Shown here one piece after another: positions 8,247 to 16,504 of a DNA stretch of 64,000 bases. The stretch is from Flavobacteriales bacterium UBA6057 (GTDB lineage Bacteria; Bacteroidota; Bacteroidia; Flavobacteriales_G; Salibacteraceae): contig DIYJ01000007.1 in assembly GCA_002428995.1 (NCBI GenBank), positions 124,001 through 188,000 of the forward strand. Direction: 5' to 3'. The notes under the pieces are model-generated. The model was given only the letters and a program-made list of their open reading frames with translations. It ran no database searches and had not been told where the DNA came from. Every line of letters starts with the position of its first letter. Positions within the stretch are counted from its first letter, which is position 1. Both the position numbers and the translations under genes were made by a program.

Positions 8247-9545
8247 CTAGCGCTCCCATAGGCTCACATACTTCCCGTGAGGATCGTAGCGCTCGGCTTG
8301 TTTCTGAACGTTGAAATAGCGGTCTTCCCTCGGATCGTTTCCCACTCCAGCCACGTATTGCCAGTTGCCATAGTTGCTGCACACATCATAGTCGATGAGC
8401 AGGGATTCAAAATATTCCGCTCCTTTTCTCCAATCGACACGCAAGTCTTTCACAAGGTAGCTTGCTACGTTCTGCCGGCCGCGGTTGCTCATGAAGCCTG
8501 TGGCATTCAATTCTCGCATGTTCGCGTCTACAAAGGGTTCGCCCGTTTCAGCATTTTGCCAGCGATCAAAGGCTTGTCTGCTTCTGCTGGTGTCGGTTTG
8601 GTGATCGCTTTGCAAACCCTTGATACCTCCTTTGTAAAAGAGCTGATTGCGAAACTTCATCATGATGAATCGGAAGTAGTCCCGCCACAGCAGTTCAAAG
8701 ATCATCCAATAGGTGCTTTGATTCTTCTTCACTTCCTTTTCGAAGCGAATGACTTCGTGGTAGATCTTTTTTGGAGAAAGAGATCCGTTGGCTAACCAGG
8801 GCGAGAACTTAGAGCTGTAGTCAGGCCCGATCAATCCATTGCGCGTTTCCTTGTAGCTAGCGATTGCCTCGCTTTGCCAGAGGTAGTGGTTGAGTCTTTC
8901 CATGCCCTCTTGCTCGCCTCCTTTGAACTTCAATACACCTCTTGAATCTGTTGCTATGGAAGTGAGCCCGAGCTTTTCGAAGGAAGGCAAGGTTCCCGGG
9001 TCGAGTTCTTGAGGCAGTGAAGTAAGCTTATCGGGTGCTGGGAAGGCAGACCTTACTTCTGCATACTTCTCCACCTTTTTCCGAAAGGAGGTGAAAACGT
9101 CTGGCAAGGCTTCCAGCTCGAAGGGAATGTCCCCCGGGTGGATGAGCGTGGACGTGTGAAACAGCTTGAGTTCGATGTCTTTGAGCATAATGCTCAGTTC
9201 TTGCTCTGCTTCCATCTCCTCGCTGCCATATTCATGTGAAGCATACACTGCCCTTGCTTCTGTAGCCTCCGCCAATTCAGGAAGAATCTGTTCTGGCTTG
9301 CCCATGCGAACGACAAGGTCAGAACCCTGAGACTGAAGCTGAAGCCGCAACGCTTCCACACTGTCCAGAAGAAACTGTGCCCGGAAAGCCCCGGTCTTCG
9401 GGAAGCCAAAGGCCGTGGTGCCAAAATGCCGTTCGTCAAAAACGTATACCGGAATACACTCGTGTCCATCGTTCAAGAGAGCTTCCAGAGTTTCGAGATC
9501 ATGGAGCCGCAGATCGTTACGGAACCAGAGAATAGCCTTATTCAT
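8247..9545 (-). CDS. DASH-family cryptochrome / single-strand DNA photolyase
   Basis: 432 residues, a normal length. The N-terminal photolyase domain starts with WFRNDLRLHD; the C-terminal FAD-binding half has SSKFSPWLANGSLSP, WRDYFRF, TGFMSNRGRQNVASY and the DASH hallmark NYGNWQYVAGVGNDPREDR. The family uses FAD and an antenna folate to repair cyclobutane pyrimidine dimers in single-stranded or looped DNA and may also sense blue light. The 3' neighbour in the same operon is a DUF2256 gene whose end overlaps this start by 8 bases. A second photolyase-family gene lies 1.2 kb away. Confidence 0.93.
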   Translation of the reverse strand: MNKAILWFRNDLRLHDLETLEALLNDGHECIPVYVFDERHFGTTAFGFPKTGAFRAQFLLDSVEALRLQLQSQGSDLVVRMGKPEQILPELAEATEARAVYASHEYGSEEMEAEQELSIMLKDIELKLFHTSTLIHPGDIPFELEALPDVFTSFRKKVEKYAEVRSAFPAPDKLTSLPQELDPGTLPSFEKLGLTSIATDSRGVLKFKGGEQEGMERLNHYLWQSEAIASYKETRNGLIGPDYSSKFSPWLANGSLSPKKIYHEVIRFEKEVKKNQSTYWMIFELLWRDYFRFIMMKFRNQLFYKGGIKGLQSDHQTDTSRSRQAFDRWQNAETGEPFVDANMRELNATGFMSNRGRQNVASYLVKDLRVDWRKGAEYFESLLIDYDVCSNYGNWQYVAGVGNDPREDRYFNVQKQAERYDPHGKYVSLWER

Positions 9546-9675
9546 TTCGTTTTTTGGAATTTCTGCGACAACGCTCGCTGCAGTATTTCACTTCTTCCCA
9601 GTCGCGCGCCCACTTTTTGCGCCAGGAGAAGGGGCGCTGGCAGATCACACAGATTTTTTCAGGAAGCTGTTTCAC
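9538..9675 (-). CDS. DUF2256 zinc-ribbon-like small protein
   Basis: 45 residues from a GTG at 9675, chosen because DUF2256 proteins begin a few residues before LPEKIC. The sequence has the family core: CVICQRPFSWRKKWARDW followed by YCSERCRR. Four cysteines in two CxxC/CxxxC pairs suggest a small zinc-binding fold. The frame is open further upstream, but a longer protein would overlap the divergent TIGR03643 gene. It overlaps the CRY-DASH start by 8 bases, implying translational coupling. DUF2256 genes are often found next to photolyase/cryptochrome genes; the biochemical role is unknown. Confidence 0.85.
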   Translation of the reverse strand: MKQLPEKICVICQRPFSWRKKWARDWEEVKYCSERCRRNSKKRNE

Positions 9676-9756
9676 AGTCAGAATAACAAGATCAGGCAAG
9701 ACCTGTTCGCACCACGGCTGAGCAGAACATTGACCGCAACCAGCTGTTTTCACTGC

Positions 9757-10038
9757 ATGTCTGGCAAGCAACTAAGCGAAGAAGAAATAGATCGCATCAT
9801 TGAAATGGCCTGGGAAGACCGAACGCCCTTTGATGCCATTACTTTTCAGTTTGGCCTTTCAGAGCAGGAAACCATTGAGCTGATGCGCAGGGAAATGAAA
9901 CCCTCTAGTTTTCGAATGTGGCGCAAGAGGGTGCAAGGCAGGAGTACAAAGCACCGCAAGAAAAGGAGCTTTGACGAAGGCCCATTTAAGAGTAATCAGC
10001 AACGGCAAATCACCGGCAACAAAATCTCCAAGCGCTGA
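9757..10038 (+). CDS. TIGR03643 (DUF2805) family protein
   Basis: 93 residues starting at ATG 9757 (MSGKQLSEEEIDRIIEMAW). The body matches TIGR03643: WEDRTPFDAI, FGLSEQETIELMRREMK and SSFRMWRKRVQGR, followed by a basic tail. The helical pattern resembles a small helix-turn-helix. It diverges from the DUF2256/CRY-DASH operon with 81 bases between start codons, so the two may share a control region, and precedes the YhhQ transporter gene by 44 bases on the same strand. TIGR03643 genes commonly accompany photolyase-type genes; no function is established to my knowledge. Confidence 0.88.
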   Translation: MSGKQLSEEEIDRIIEMAWEDRTPFDAITFQFGLSEQETIELMRREMKPSSFRMWRKRVQGRSTKHRKKRSFDEGPFKSNQQRQITGNKISKR

Positions 10039-10082
10039 CCTACCGGCTTTTTTGCCCAACTTAGACGCCAGTCACACCATCC

Positions 10083-10757
10083 ATGAACCGAGCCACACGC
10101 CAAAAGGCCGATCACCTTTACCTGTTTTTAGCCACTCTTTTTACGACTGCGCTGATCGTTTGTAACCTCATCGCCAACAAGTTCGTGAGCGTTGATCTGG
10201 GGTTTAAAACATTCATCATATCGGCCGGTGTGTTGCCTTATCCCATCACCTTTTTGATTACCGATGTCTTGTCTGAAATCTATGGACGAAAGAAGACCAA
10301 CCGTGTCGTGTTCATGGGATTTGCAGCATTGATATTCACCTTGTTCATTTTGTGGCTTGGCAGCCAGTTTCCGAGTATTTTAGGTTCTCCCGTTTCGGAT
10401 GAGCTGTACCAAACTGCCTACGGCAACTCCTGGCGAGTGATCTGTGCATCTATGATCGCTTACCTCGTGGCTCAGTTTGTAGACGTTCGGCTGTTTCACT
10501 TCTGGAAGGGACTCACCAAAGGCAAGCACCTCTGGCTCAGAAACAATGCTTCCACCGTGCTTTCTCAGTTGGTAGACACCACGCTTGTGGTAGGAGTATT
10601 GTTCATTGGTCAGGAAAGTTGGTCCACCATTGGGAGCTACATCCGCGATGGCTGGATGTTCAAGGCGTTAGTGGCTTTGGCAGATACACCGCTGCTCTAT
10701 GCGGCTACATGGTACGTCAGGAGAATACTCAAGTTGAAATTTGCGCAGGAAGTGTAG
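10083..10757 (+). CDS. yhhQ: Queuosine precursor transporter, YhhQ/VUT (DUF165) family
   Basis: 224 residues with about six membrane segments. Family signs are ALIVCNLIANKFVSVD at the start, PYPITFLITDVLSEIYGRKK in the first half and the charged FVDVRLFHFWKGLTKGKHLWLRNN loop region in the middle, then NASTVLSQLVDT. YhhQ proteins import preQ0/preQ1 for synthesis of the modified tRNA base queuosine. No queuosine enzymes are nearby; the link with the upstream TIGR03643 gene is by spacing only. The gene ends 1 base before the convergent second photolyase gene. Confidence 0.9.
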   Translation: MNRATRQKADHLYLFLATLFTTALIVCNLIANKFVSVDLGFKTFIISAGVLPYPITFLITDVLSEIYGRKKTNRVVFMGFAALIFTLFILWLGSQFPSILGSPVSDELYQTAYGNSWRVICASMIAYLVAQFVDVRLFHFWKGLTKGKHLWLRNNASTVLSQLVDTTLVVGVLFIGQESWSTIGSYIRDGWMFKALVALADTPLLYAATWYVRRILKLKFAQEV

Positions 10758-10758
10758 G

Positions 10759-12219
10759 TCATTCCATCCGCTTCCTTCCCGGTAGGGTGTGTTTTTTGAG
10801 AATCCGTGTGGCCTCTTTTTTCACTTCTGGCCGCTCCATCCAACTCCACAACACTTCTCTGGCACGCTTTCCTGACGCTTCAATATCAATGATCGGAGCA
10901 GGATACTTCAAATCTTCCAAACCATAGAGCGTGCGTTCCATGTCAGTAAGCCTCCACGGCTCGTGTATGAAGTTTTCCGGAAAACCCTCGAGTTCCGGAA
11001 TCCAACGTTTCGAAAATGCACCCTTGGGATCGTGCTCCTGAGATTGCTTTACAGGATTGTATATCCGTATGGTGTTGATGCCCGTTCGTGCGGATTGCAT
11101 CTGGATTTGTCCGTAGTGAATGCCCGGTTCGAAATCGAGGAACAGTTTGGCCAGATGAAGAGCAGCCGGTTTCCAGGGTTGAAGCAGGTGGTGGCACCAG
11201 AACGAGATGAGCATAGACCGCATCCTGAAATTGACGTACCCCGTGGATTTCAAACATCGCATGCAAGCATCCACCAGCGGAAACCCTGTTTTTCCCTCTG
11301 ACCACGCTTCGAAATAGGCAGGATTGAATTTCACGGGGAACTCATCAAACCCGCGATTGAAGTTTTCCAATTCGATGCGATCCTCCATCTCGAACTTCTG
11401 GATGAAGTGGCAGTGCCAATGCAGGCGACTCTCGAAATTCCTGAGCTGAAAGGCGGAGCCACCTTTTTCACGCGCGACTAATGTGGCTTGATATACTTGA
11501 CGAATGCTGAGGTTGCCCCATGCCAAATGCGCGGAGAGGCGACTACAGGATGCACGACTTGCTTCCGGTTTCGAGATATGCGTCATGTAGCGATGGTGTC
11601 GCTGCTGTAGAAAGCTCTGCAACAATCCGTGCGCTTCTGATTCTCCACCTCTTTGAAAAGAGTCGTTGTCCCGGACGGTTTCCTCCGGAGGAATGAGATC
11701 GCTGATTTCGGTGGGGTCTACAGGTGTGACCGATTCAAGGGAGGTTTTGATCTGCGGTGCCAGCATGTGTTCGTGCCAGAGTTTCGCCCATTGCTTGCGG
11801 TCCTGCAATCCCCTGGTGATGCCATTCGTTTGAAACTCCTTCCATTTTATGCCATGTTCCTCGCAGAATCTGGTTACTGCCTGATCGCGTTTGCAGGTAA
11901 TTCGCAGACCTGTTTCCTCGTGAGAATAGATGGCTCCAATTCCAAGTCGTTTATGCAACTTTGAGAAGAACGGTATGACTTCATCGTGAATCAGAAGAAC
12001 CTTAAGATGTTGGGGAGCGAGCCGGACATTCAAATCTTGCACAGATTGCTGTATGAATCTCCAGTGCCGCTCGTCATAATGAGGATCATTGATGAGCGAA
12101 GGCTCTATGAAGCGCAGGAGCAGGAGTTGGCCATTGCTTTCTGAGGCTGCTTGCAGCGCAGCGTTGTCTTGCAATCGCAGATCCTGCTTAAACCAAACGA
12201 TGGAAATGCCTGAATTCAC
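10759..12219 (-). CDS. Second photolyase/cryptochrome family protein (FAD-binding)
   Basis: 486 residues. N-terminal Rossmann part starts IVWFKQDLRLQDNAAL; the FAD-binding part has LSAHLAWGNLSIRQVY, SRLHWHCHFIQKFEME, TGFPLVDACMRCLKSTGYVNFRMR and SFWCHHLLQPW. It lacks the DASH motif NYGNWQY and belongs to a different subgroup of the family, related to bacterial cryptochrome/photolyases with the LHWHCHFIQK motif. It may repair dimers in duplex DNA or act as a photoreceptor; sequence alone does not decide. The gene is convergent with yhhQ and divergent from the suf operon. Confidence 0.9.
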   Translation of the reverse strand: MNSGISIVWFKQDLRLQDNAALQAASESNGQLLLLRFIEPSLINDPHYDERHWRFIQQSVQDLNVRLAPQHLKVLLIHDEVIPFFSKLHKRLGIGAIYSHEETGLRITCKRDQAVTRFCEEHGIKWKEFQTNGITRGLQDRKQWAKLWHEHMLAPQIKTSLESVTPVDPTEISDLIPPEETVRDNDSFQRGGESEAHGLLQSFLQQRHHRYMTHISKPEASRASCSRLSAHLAWGNLSIRQVYQATLVAREKGGSAFQLRNFESRLHWHCHFIQKFEMEDRIELENFNRGFDEFPVKFNPAYFEAWSEGKTGFPLVDACMRCLKSTGYVNFRMRSMLISFWCHHLLQPWKPAALHLAKLFLDFEPGIHYGQIQMQSARTGINTIRIYNPVKQSQEHDPKGAFSKRWIPELEGFPENFIHEPWRLTDMERTLYGLEDLKYPAPIIDIEASGKRAREVLWSWMERPEVKKEATRILKKHTLPGRKRME

Positions 12220-12259
12220 GATGAGAAAACATGCTGAATGTGATATAAGTTTCAGATGC

Positions 12260-12290
12260 TTGCTACAATACCCTTTTTGAGGTATTTTCG
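12260..12290 (+). promoter_or_regulatory. Predicted Bacteroidota housekeeping promoter of the suf operon
   Basis: TTG at 12260-12262, 20 bases, then TATTTTCG at 12283-12290, one mismatch from TAnnTTTG. Transcription would start near 12297, leaving a leader of about 70 bases that contains the palindrome at 12307-12327. Confidence 0.5.
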
Positions 12291-12306
12291 CAGCTGGAAT
12301 TCAATT

Positions 12307-12327
12307 TATTTAGATCGAATCTAAATA
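12307..12327 (+). promoter_or_regulatory. Perfect palindromic operator upstream of the suf operon
   Basis: Arms TATTTAGAT and ATCTAAATA surround a CGA centre (9-bp perfect arms). It lies just downstream of the predicted start of transcription, a position suited to repression. The TTTAGA/TCTAAA arms resemble sites of iron-responsive DtxR/IdeR/MntR or Fur-type regulators, which would fit control of Fe-S assembly by iron; the identity of the regulator is inference. Confidence 0.6.
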
Positions 12328-12365
12328 GGTTTCGAACCAATTGATAAACAAAGTGTTTCTGCCCT

Positions 12366-12692
12366 ATGATTAAAGTATCAGAAAGAGCGAAGGATCAAGT
12401 CGCAAAGCTCATGTCCGACCAGAATGCCGCTGAAGAATCCTTCATCCGCGTTGGGGTGAAAGGTGGAGGCTGCTCAGGATTGAGCTACATGATGGACTTT
12501 GACACCAAACTGAACGATGACGATAAAGTGTTTGAAGACAACGGAGTAAAGGTTGTTGTAGACAAGAAGAGCTTCCTCTACCTCGTAGGTACAGAGCTTG
12601 ACTACACCGGTGGACTCAACGGAAAAGGATTTTCGTTCATCAATCCCAACGCCAGCAGAACTTGCGGTTGCGGAGAGAGCTTTTCGATTTAA
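12366..12692 (+). CDS. HesB/IscA-family (A-type) iron-sulfur carrier
   Basis: 108 residues, normal for the family. The three conserved cysteines are visible: GGGCSGLSY in the middle and TCGCGESF at the C-terminus. A-type carriers accept or deliver Fe-S clusters (or iron) from the SufBCD scaffold to apoproteins in the cytoplasm. It is the first gene after the suf promoter and palindrome and is separated from sufB by 137 bases that hold a large stem-loop. It could be called sufA or erpA; the sequence does not settle which. Confidence 0.93.
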   Translation: MIKVSERAKDQVAKLMSDQNAAEESFIRVGVKGGGCSGLSYMMDFDTKLNDDDKVFEDNGVKVVVDKKSFLYLVGTELDYTGGLNGKGFSFINPNASRTCGCGESFSI

Positions 12693-12746
12693 GACGATAG
12701 ATCAACGATCAAGAATTCATTCACTACTTGAAGAACAGTGAACATA

Positions 12747-12803
12747 AAGGTCAAAAGTTTCACGAACCAGAAATCGCTTATGGTTCGAGTCACTTTGAAC
12801 CTT
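12747..12803 (+). other. Large imperfect stem-loop between hesB and sufB
   Basis: Arms of about 22 bases (starting AAGGTCAAAAG and ending CTTTGAACCTT) with a strong inner stem CGAACC/GGTTCG and a 12-13-base loop. There is no T-run after it, so it is not a normal terminator. It may protect or process the transcript between hesB and sufB. Confidence 0.45.
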
Positions 12804-12829
12804 GATCTCAAAAACTTTGAACTACTCAA

Positions 12830-14278
12830 ATGCCATATACTGAAGCAGAACTAGCCGAAGAGCTAAAAGGGAAAAAGTACGAGTTTGGATTTGTCTCCAA
12901 CTTCGAGTCGGACAAAGCGCCAAAGGGCATCAACGAAGACATTATTCGTCTCATTTCTTCCAAGAAGAATGAGCCAGAATGGTTGTTGGAATATAGATTG
13001 AATGCGTTCAAGCAATGGAAGTCGATGCAAGAGCCTGAGTGGGCTCATGTAGATTATCCACCGGTTGACTTTCAGGACATTTATTATTACTCCGCTCCCA
13101 AGACCAAAAAGCGTCTTAACAGTCTGGATGAACTCGATCCCGAGTTGAAATCCATGTACGATAAGCTTGGGATCAGCACTGAAGAGCAGAAGCGTCTGGC
13201 TGGTGTTGCAGTTGATGTGGTGATCGACAGCGTGAGTGTTGAGACTTCGTTCAAAGACAAACTCGCAGAGCTTGGAATCATCTTCAGTTCCTTTTCAGAA
13301 GCCGTTCAGGAGCATCCCGAGCTGGTACGGAAGTACTTGGGTTCGGTGATCCCGAGCAACGATAATTTCTACGCTGCGCTGAACGCTGCCGTATTCACGG
13401 ATGGTTCTTTCTGCTACATCCCCGAAGGTGTTCGATGCCCGATGGAATTGAGCACCTACTTCCGCATCAACGAGGCTCAAACCGGGCAATTCGAGCGGAC
13501 GCTGGTGGTAGCTGAAAAAGGAAGCTACGTGAGCTATCTGGAAGGATGCACGGCACCCATGCGTGATGAAAACCAGCTGCACGCAGCGGTGGTGGAACTC
13601 ATTGCCATGGACGATGCGGAGATCAAATACAGCACAGTACAAAACTGGTATCCTGGCGATGAAGACGGCAAGGGCGGGATTTACAATTTCGTGACTAAGC
13701 GCGGTCTTTGTGAAGGACGCAACTCCAAGATCAGCTGGACTCAGGTAGAAACCGGTTCAGCCATCACGTGGAAGTATCCAAGCTGTGTGCTGAAGGGAGA
13801 TAACTCGGTTGGGGAATTCTACTCTGTAGCAGTCACCAACAACTATCAGCAAGCCGATACAGGAACCAAAATGGTCCACATCGGGCGAAACACACGAAGC
13901 ACCATTATCTCCAAAGGAATATCTGCCGGTAGGAGCAACAATAGTTACCGAGGTTTGGTGAAGGTTCTGCCCAAGGCGGCCAACGCACGAAACTTTAGCC
14001 AGTGTGATTCACTCTTGTTGGGAAGCAGCTGTGGCGCTCACACCTTCCCCTACATTGAAGCACAGAATTCGACTTCCAAGATCGAGCACGAGGCTACCAC
14101 TTCCAAGATCGGAGAAGACCAGATTTTCTACTGTTTGCAACGTGGGATCGATGAAGAAAAGGCGGTCAGCCTCATCGTGAACGGATATGCTAAGGAAGTG
14201 CTCAACAAACTTCCGATGGAGTTCGCCATTGAAGCTCAGAAGCTCTTGAGCATTTCGCTCGAGGGATCAGTTGGATAA
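12830..14278 (+). CDS. sufB: Fe-S cluster assembly scaffold SufB
   Basis: 482 residues, full length. Family signs include the central SVIPSNDNFYAALN and SFCYIPEGVRCPMELSTYFRI region, LEGCTAPMRDENQLHAAVVEL, and the C-terminal LLLGSSCGAHTFPY with the scaffold cysteine. With SufC and SufD it forms the cytoplasmic SufBC2D complex that builds clusters using sulfur from SufS. The 3' end overlaps the start of a glycosyltransferase gene by 8 bases, which separates sufB from its usual partner sufC. Confidence 0.97.
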   Translation: MPYTEAELAEELKGKKYEFGFVSNFESDKAPKGINEDIIRLISSKKNEPEWLLEYRLNAFKQWKSMQEPEWAHVDYPPVDFQDIYYYSAPKTKKRLNSLDELDPELKSMYDKLGISTEEQKRLAGVAVDVVIDSVSVETSFKDKLAELGIIFSSFSEAVQEHPELVRKYLGSVIPSNDNFYAALNAAVFTDGSFCYIPEGVRCPMELSTYFRINEAQTGQFERTLVVAEKGSYVSYLEGCTAPMRDENQLHAAVVELIAMDDAEIKYSTVQNWYPGDEDGKGGIYNFVTKRGLCEGRNSKISWTQVETGSAITWKYPSCVLKGDNSVGEFYSVAVTNNYQQADTGTKMVHIGRNTRSTIISKGISAGRSNNSYRGLVKVLPKAANARNFSQCDSLLLGSSCGAHTFPYIEAQNSTSKIEHEATTSKIGEDQIFYCLQRGIDEEKAVSLIVNGYAKEVLNKLPMEFAIEAQKLLSISLEGSVG

Positions 14279-15731
14279 CTCATTGAATAACAAGATCACC
14301 CATACGTGGTTGCAGGTTCTTGTGATGCTGTCGCTCATCTACTTTGTCATTTTCCAGAAGTTAGGAGCTTACCCCATCCGCTTGTGGGATGAATCCTTCT
14401 TTGCGGTTCATGCCTATGAAATGTGGCACAGTCAGTCTTGGTTTGTGTCGCTCTACGATGGCGTGCCCGACTTTTTTGGCTCCAAGCCTTTTCTCATGAA
14501 CTGGCTGCAAATGCTGTTCATTGGTGGCCTCGGATATGATGTGGTAGCAGTGCGACTTCCAAGCGCATTGGCTGCTGCGGCTTGCGTGGGCTTGGTTTTC
14601 TGGCTCCTCCGAAAAAACGTTTCTCACCTCGCAGCATGGATCGGTGCGCTGGTGCTTCTTTGCTCACCCGGATTCATCGGTTACCACACTGCCCGCACCG
14701 GAGAGGCCGATACCCTGGTAGCGCTGTTCCTTTTGACACAGTTCATCTCGCTGTACTACGTGTTTCAAACCAAGGGATCCGCCAAGTGGATATGGGCCTT
14801 CATGGCTAGCCTCATCCTCGCATTTTTTGCAAAGGCGTTTGCGGCATTCTTCTTCCTGCCAGCTTTCCTGATTTATGGACTGATCTTCGAACGCCAGACC
14901 TTTTTCAGCTTATTCACCCGATGGCAATCCTACGCAGGTTTCCTGGTTTTTGCTGCGCTGGTAGGAGGCTACTTCTTCCTGCGTGAGGCTTTTCAACCGG
15001 GTTACCTTGATTATGCCTTTGGATGGCACGGAGGAAGATTCTTTACCCCCGTTGACAGCCACAACCATGGGTTTGATTACTATTTCCAGGAATTGGTGCG
15101 CTGGCAGTTCAGCTGGTGGATTGCATTGGCTATGCTTAGTGCTGCGCTGGCGTTCATGGGCCGAAACAGTGAGACTCCCATCCGATTGGCGGCTGTCACA
15201 GCTTTGGGCTTCATCTTTTTCCTCAGCTTTTCACAAACAAAGACGCCATGGTATGATGCACCTGTGTTTCCCGTTCTGGCGATTCTGGTGGCCATTCCGC
15301 TCCAGCAGTTTATTCAATATGCCGTGGAGCACGTTAACATCAGTTATGCCAGGACGCTGATGCTGGTGGCATTGTTTTCGTTACCAGTGTGGGAGATGTT
15401 TCTCAAAGGACAATCTAATTATCCCGGTGCTGGTGCCCGGGCTCATGAAATCAAGGAATTGTATCTGCACGATCGGTTAAACCATCCTGAAGAGTTGGAG
15501 GGCCTTATTGTGCTGGCGCAATACGATTACGCAGGCATGCTCTTTTATAAGTATGCGCTCCTGGAAAAGGATGTAAACATCTTTCCTCAAAAAAGCATTG
15601 AACTCGCGGATGGTGCGCGTGTTCTAGTTTCAGAAGAAGAACTCATCAACAAGCTACAAACCAACTACCACCTGGACACGCTGGAGCAATTCAGAGAAGC
15701 CTGGGTGTTCAAAATATCAGACACAAAATGA
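14271..15731 (+). CDS. GT39/ArnT-like membrane glycosyltransferase embedded in the suf operon
   Basis: 486 residues from a TTG at 14271 that overlaps the end of sufB; an AGGG lies a few bases upstream. The protein has about ten or more membrane spans. Near the N-terminus the acidic loop RLWDESFFAVHAYEM corresponds to the catalytic DE-type loop of dolichyl/undecaprenyl-phosphate-sugar transferases, and later loops carry PFLMNWLQM and HTARTGEADTLVAL. These enzymes move a sugar from a polyprenyl carrier onto lipid A, protein or glycan at the outer face of the inner membrane. The 3' end overlaps sufC by 4 bases, so it is translationally linked to suf genes on both sides. Its acceptor is unknown. 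Confidence 0.88.
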   Translation: MDNSLNNKITHTWLQVLVMLSLIYFVIFQKLGAYPIRLWDESFFAVHAYEMWHSQSWFVSLYDGVPDFFGSKPFLMNWLQMLFIGGLGYDVVAVRLPSALAAAACVGLVFWLLRKNVSHLAAWIGALVLLCSPGFIGYHTARTGEADTLVALFLLTQFISLYYVFQTKGSAKWIWAFMASLILAFFAKAFAAFFFLPAFLIYGLIFERQTFFSLFTRWQSYAGFLVFAALVGGYFFLREAFQPGYLDYAFGWHGGRFFTPVDSHNHGFDYYFQELVRWQFSWWIALAMLSAALAFMGRNSETPIRLAAVTALGFIFFLSFSQTKTPWYDAPVFPVLAILVAIPLQQFIQYAVEHVNISYARTLMLVALFSLPVWEMFLKGQSNYPGAGARAHEIKELYLHDRLNHPEELEGLIVLAQYDYAGMLFYKYALLEKDVNIFPQKSIELADGARVLVSEEELINKLQTNYHLDTLEQFREAWVFKISDTK

Positions 15732-16495
15732 GTGATACAATGTTGACGATCAAAGGATTGAAGGCCTCCATTGAAGGCAATCAAATACTCAAGGGCATCA
15801 ACCTCGAAGTGAAGCCAGGAGAAGTACACGCCATTATGGGACCGAACGGAAGCGGTAAAAGCACGCTTTCTTCTGTGCTTGCAGGTCGTGAAGAATACGA
15901 AGTAGAAGGCGGTGAAGTCAATTTCCTCGGTCAGGATCTCTTGGAGCTAGAGCCGGAAGAGCGCGCTCGCGAAGGTGTGTTTCTGGCCTTTCAATATCCT
16001 GTTGAGATTCCAGGTGTGAGCAACATCAACTTCCTGAAGGCTGCCATCAACGCCAAGCGTCAGCACCATGGGATGGAGGACATCTCTGCGAAGGATTTCA
16101 TGACCATGGTGAAGGAAAAGCAAGCCTTGGTAGAGCTCAAGCAATCGCTGGCCAATCGCTCAGTGAACGAAGGTTTTTCCGGGGGAGAGAAAAAGCGCAA
16201 TGAGATTTTCCAAATGGCCATGCTCGAACCCAAGTTGGGTATCCTCGATGAAACGGACTCGGGCCTCGATATTGATGCGCTCAAGATTGTAGCCAACGGA
16301 GTGAACAAACTTCGAGGTGAGGATCGCTCTTTCATTGTGATTACGCACTACCAGCGATTGCTGGAATACATCGTTCCTGACTTTGTGCACGTGCTCTACA
16401 ACGGGCGCATCGTGCGTTCAGGTGATAAGAGCCTGGCGCTGGAGCTGGAAGAAAAAGGCTACGACTGGATCAAGGAAGAAGTAGAAACTGTTTAA
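15728..16495 (+). CDS. sufC: Fe-S assembly ATPase SufC
   Basis: 255 residues. ABC ATPase motifs: Walker A GPNGSGKSTL, signature SGGEKKRNEI, Walker B LGILDETDSGLDID, and the switch His in VITHYQRLL. The SufC-specific spacing and the Fe-S operon context rule out a transporter ATPase. It powers conformational change in the SufBC2D scaffold. It starts within the last codons of the glycosyltransferase gene and ends 9 bases before sufD. Confidence 0.97.
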   Translation: MSDTMLTIKGLKASIEGNQILKGINLEVKPGEVHAIMGPNGSGKSTLSSVLAGREEYEVEGGEVNFLGQDLLELEPEERAREGVFLAFQYPVEIPGVSNINFLKAAINAKRQHHGMEDISAKDFMTMVKEKQALVELKQSLANRSVNEGFSGGEKKRNEIFQMAMLEPKLGILDETDSGLDIDALKIVANGVNKLRGEDRSFIVITHYQRLLEYIVPDFVHVLYNGRIVRSGDKSLALELEEKGYDWIKEEVETV

Positions 16496-16504
16496 CGCAA
16501 GAGC

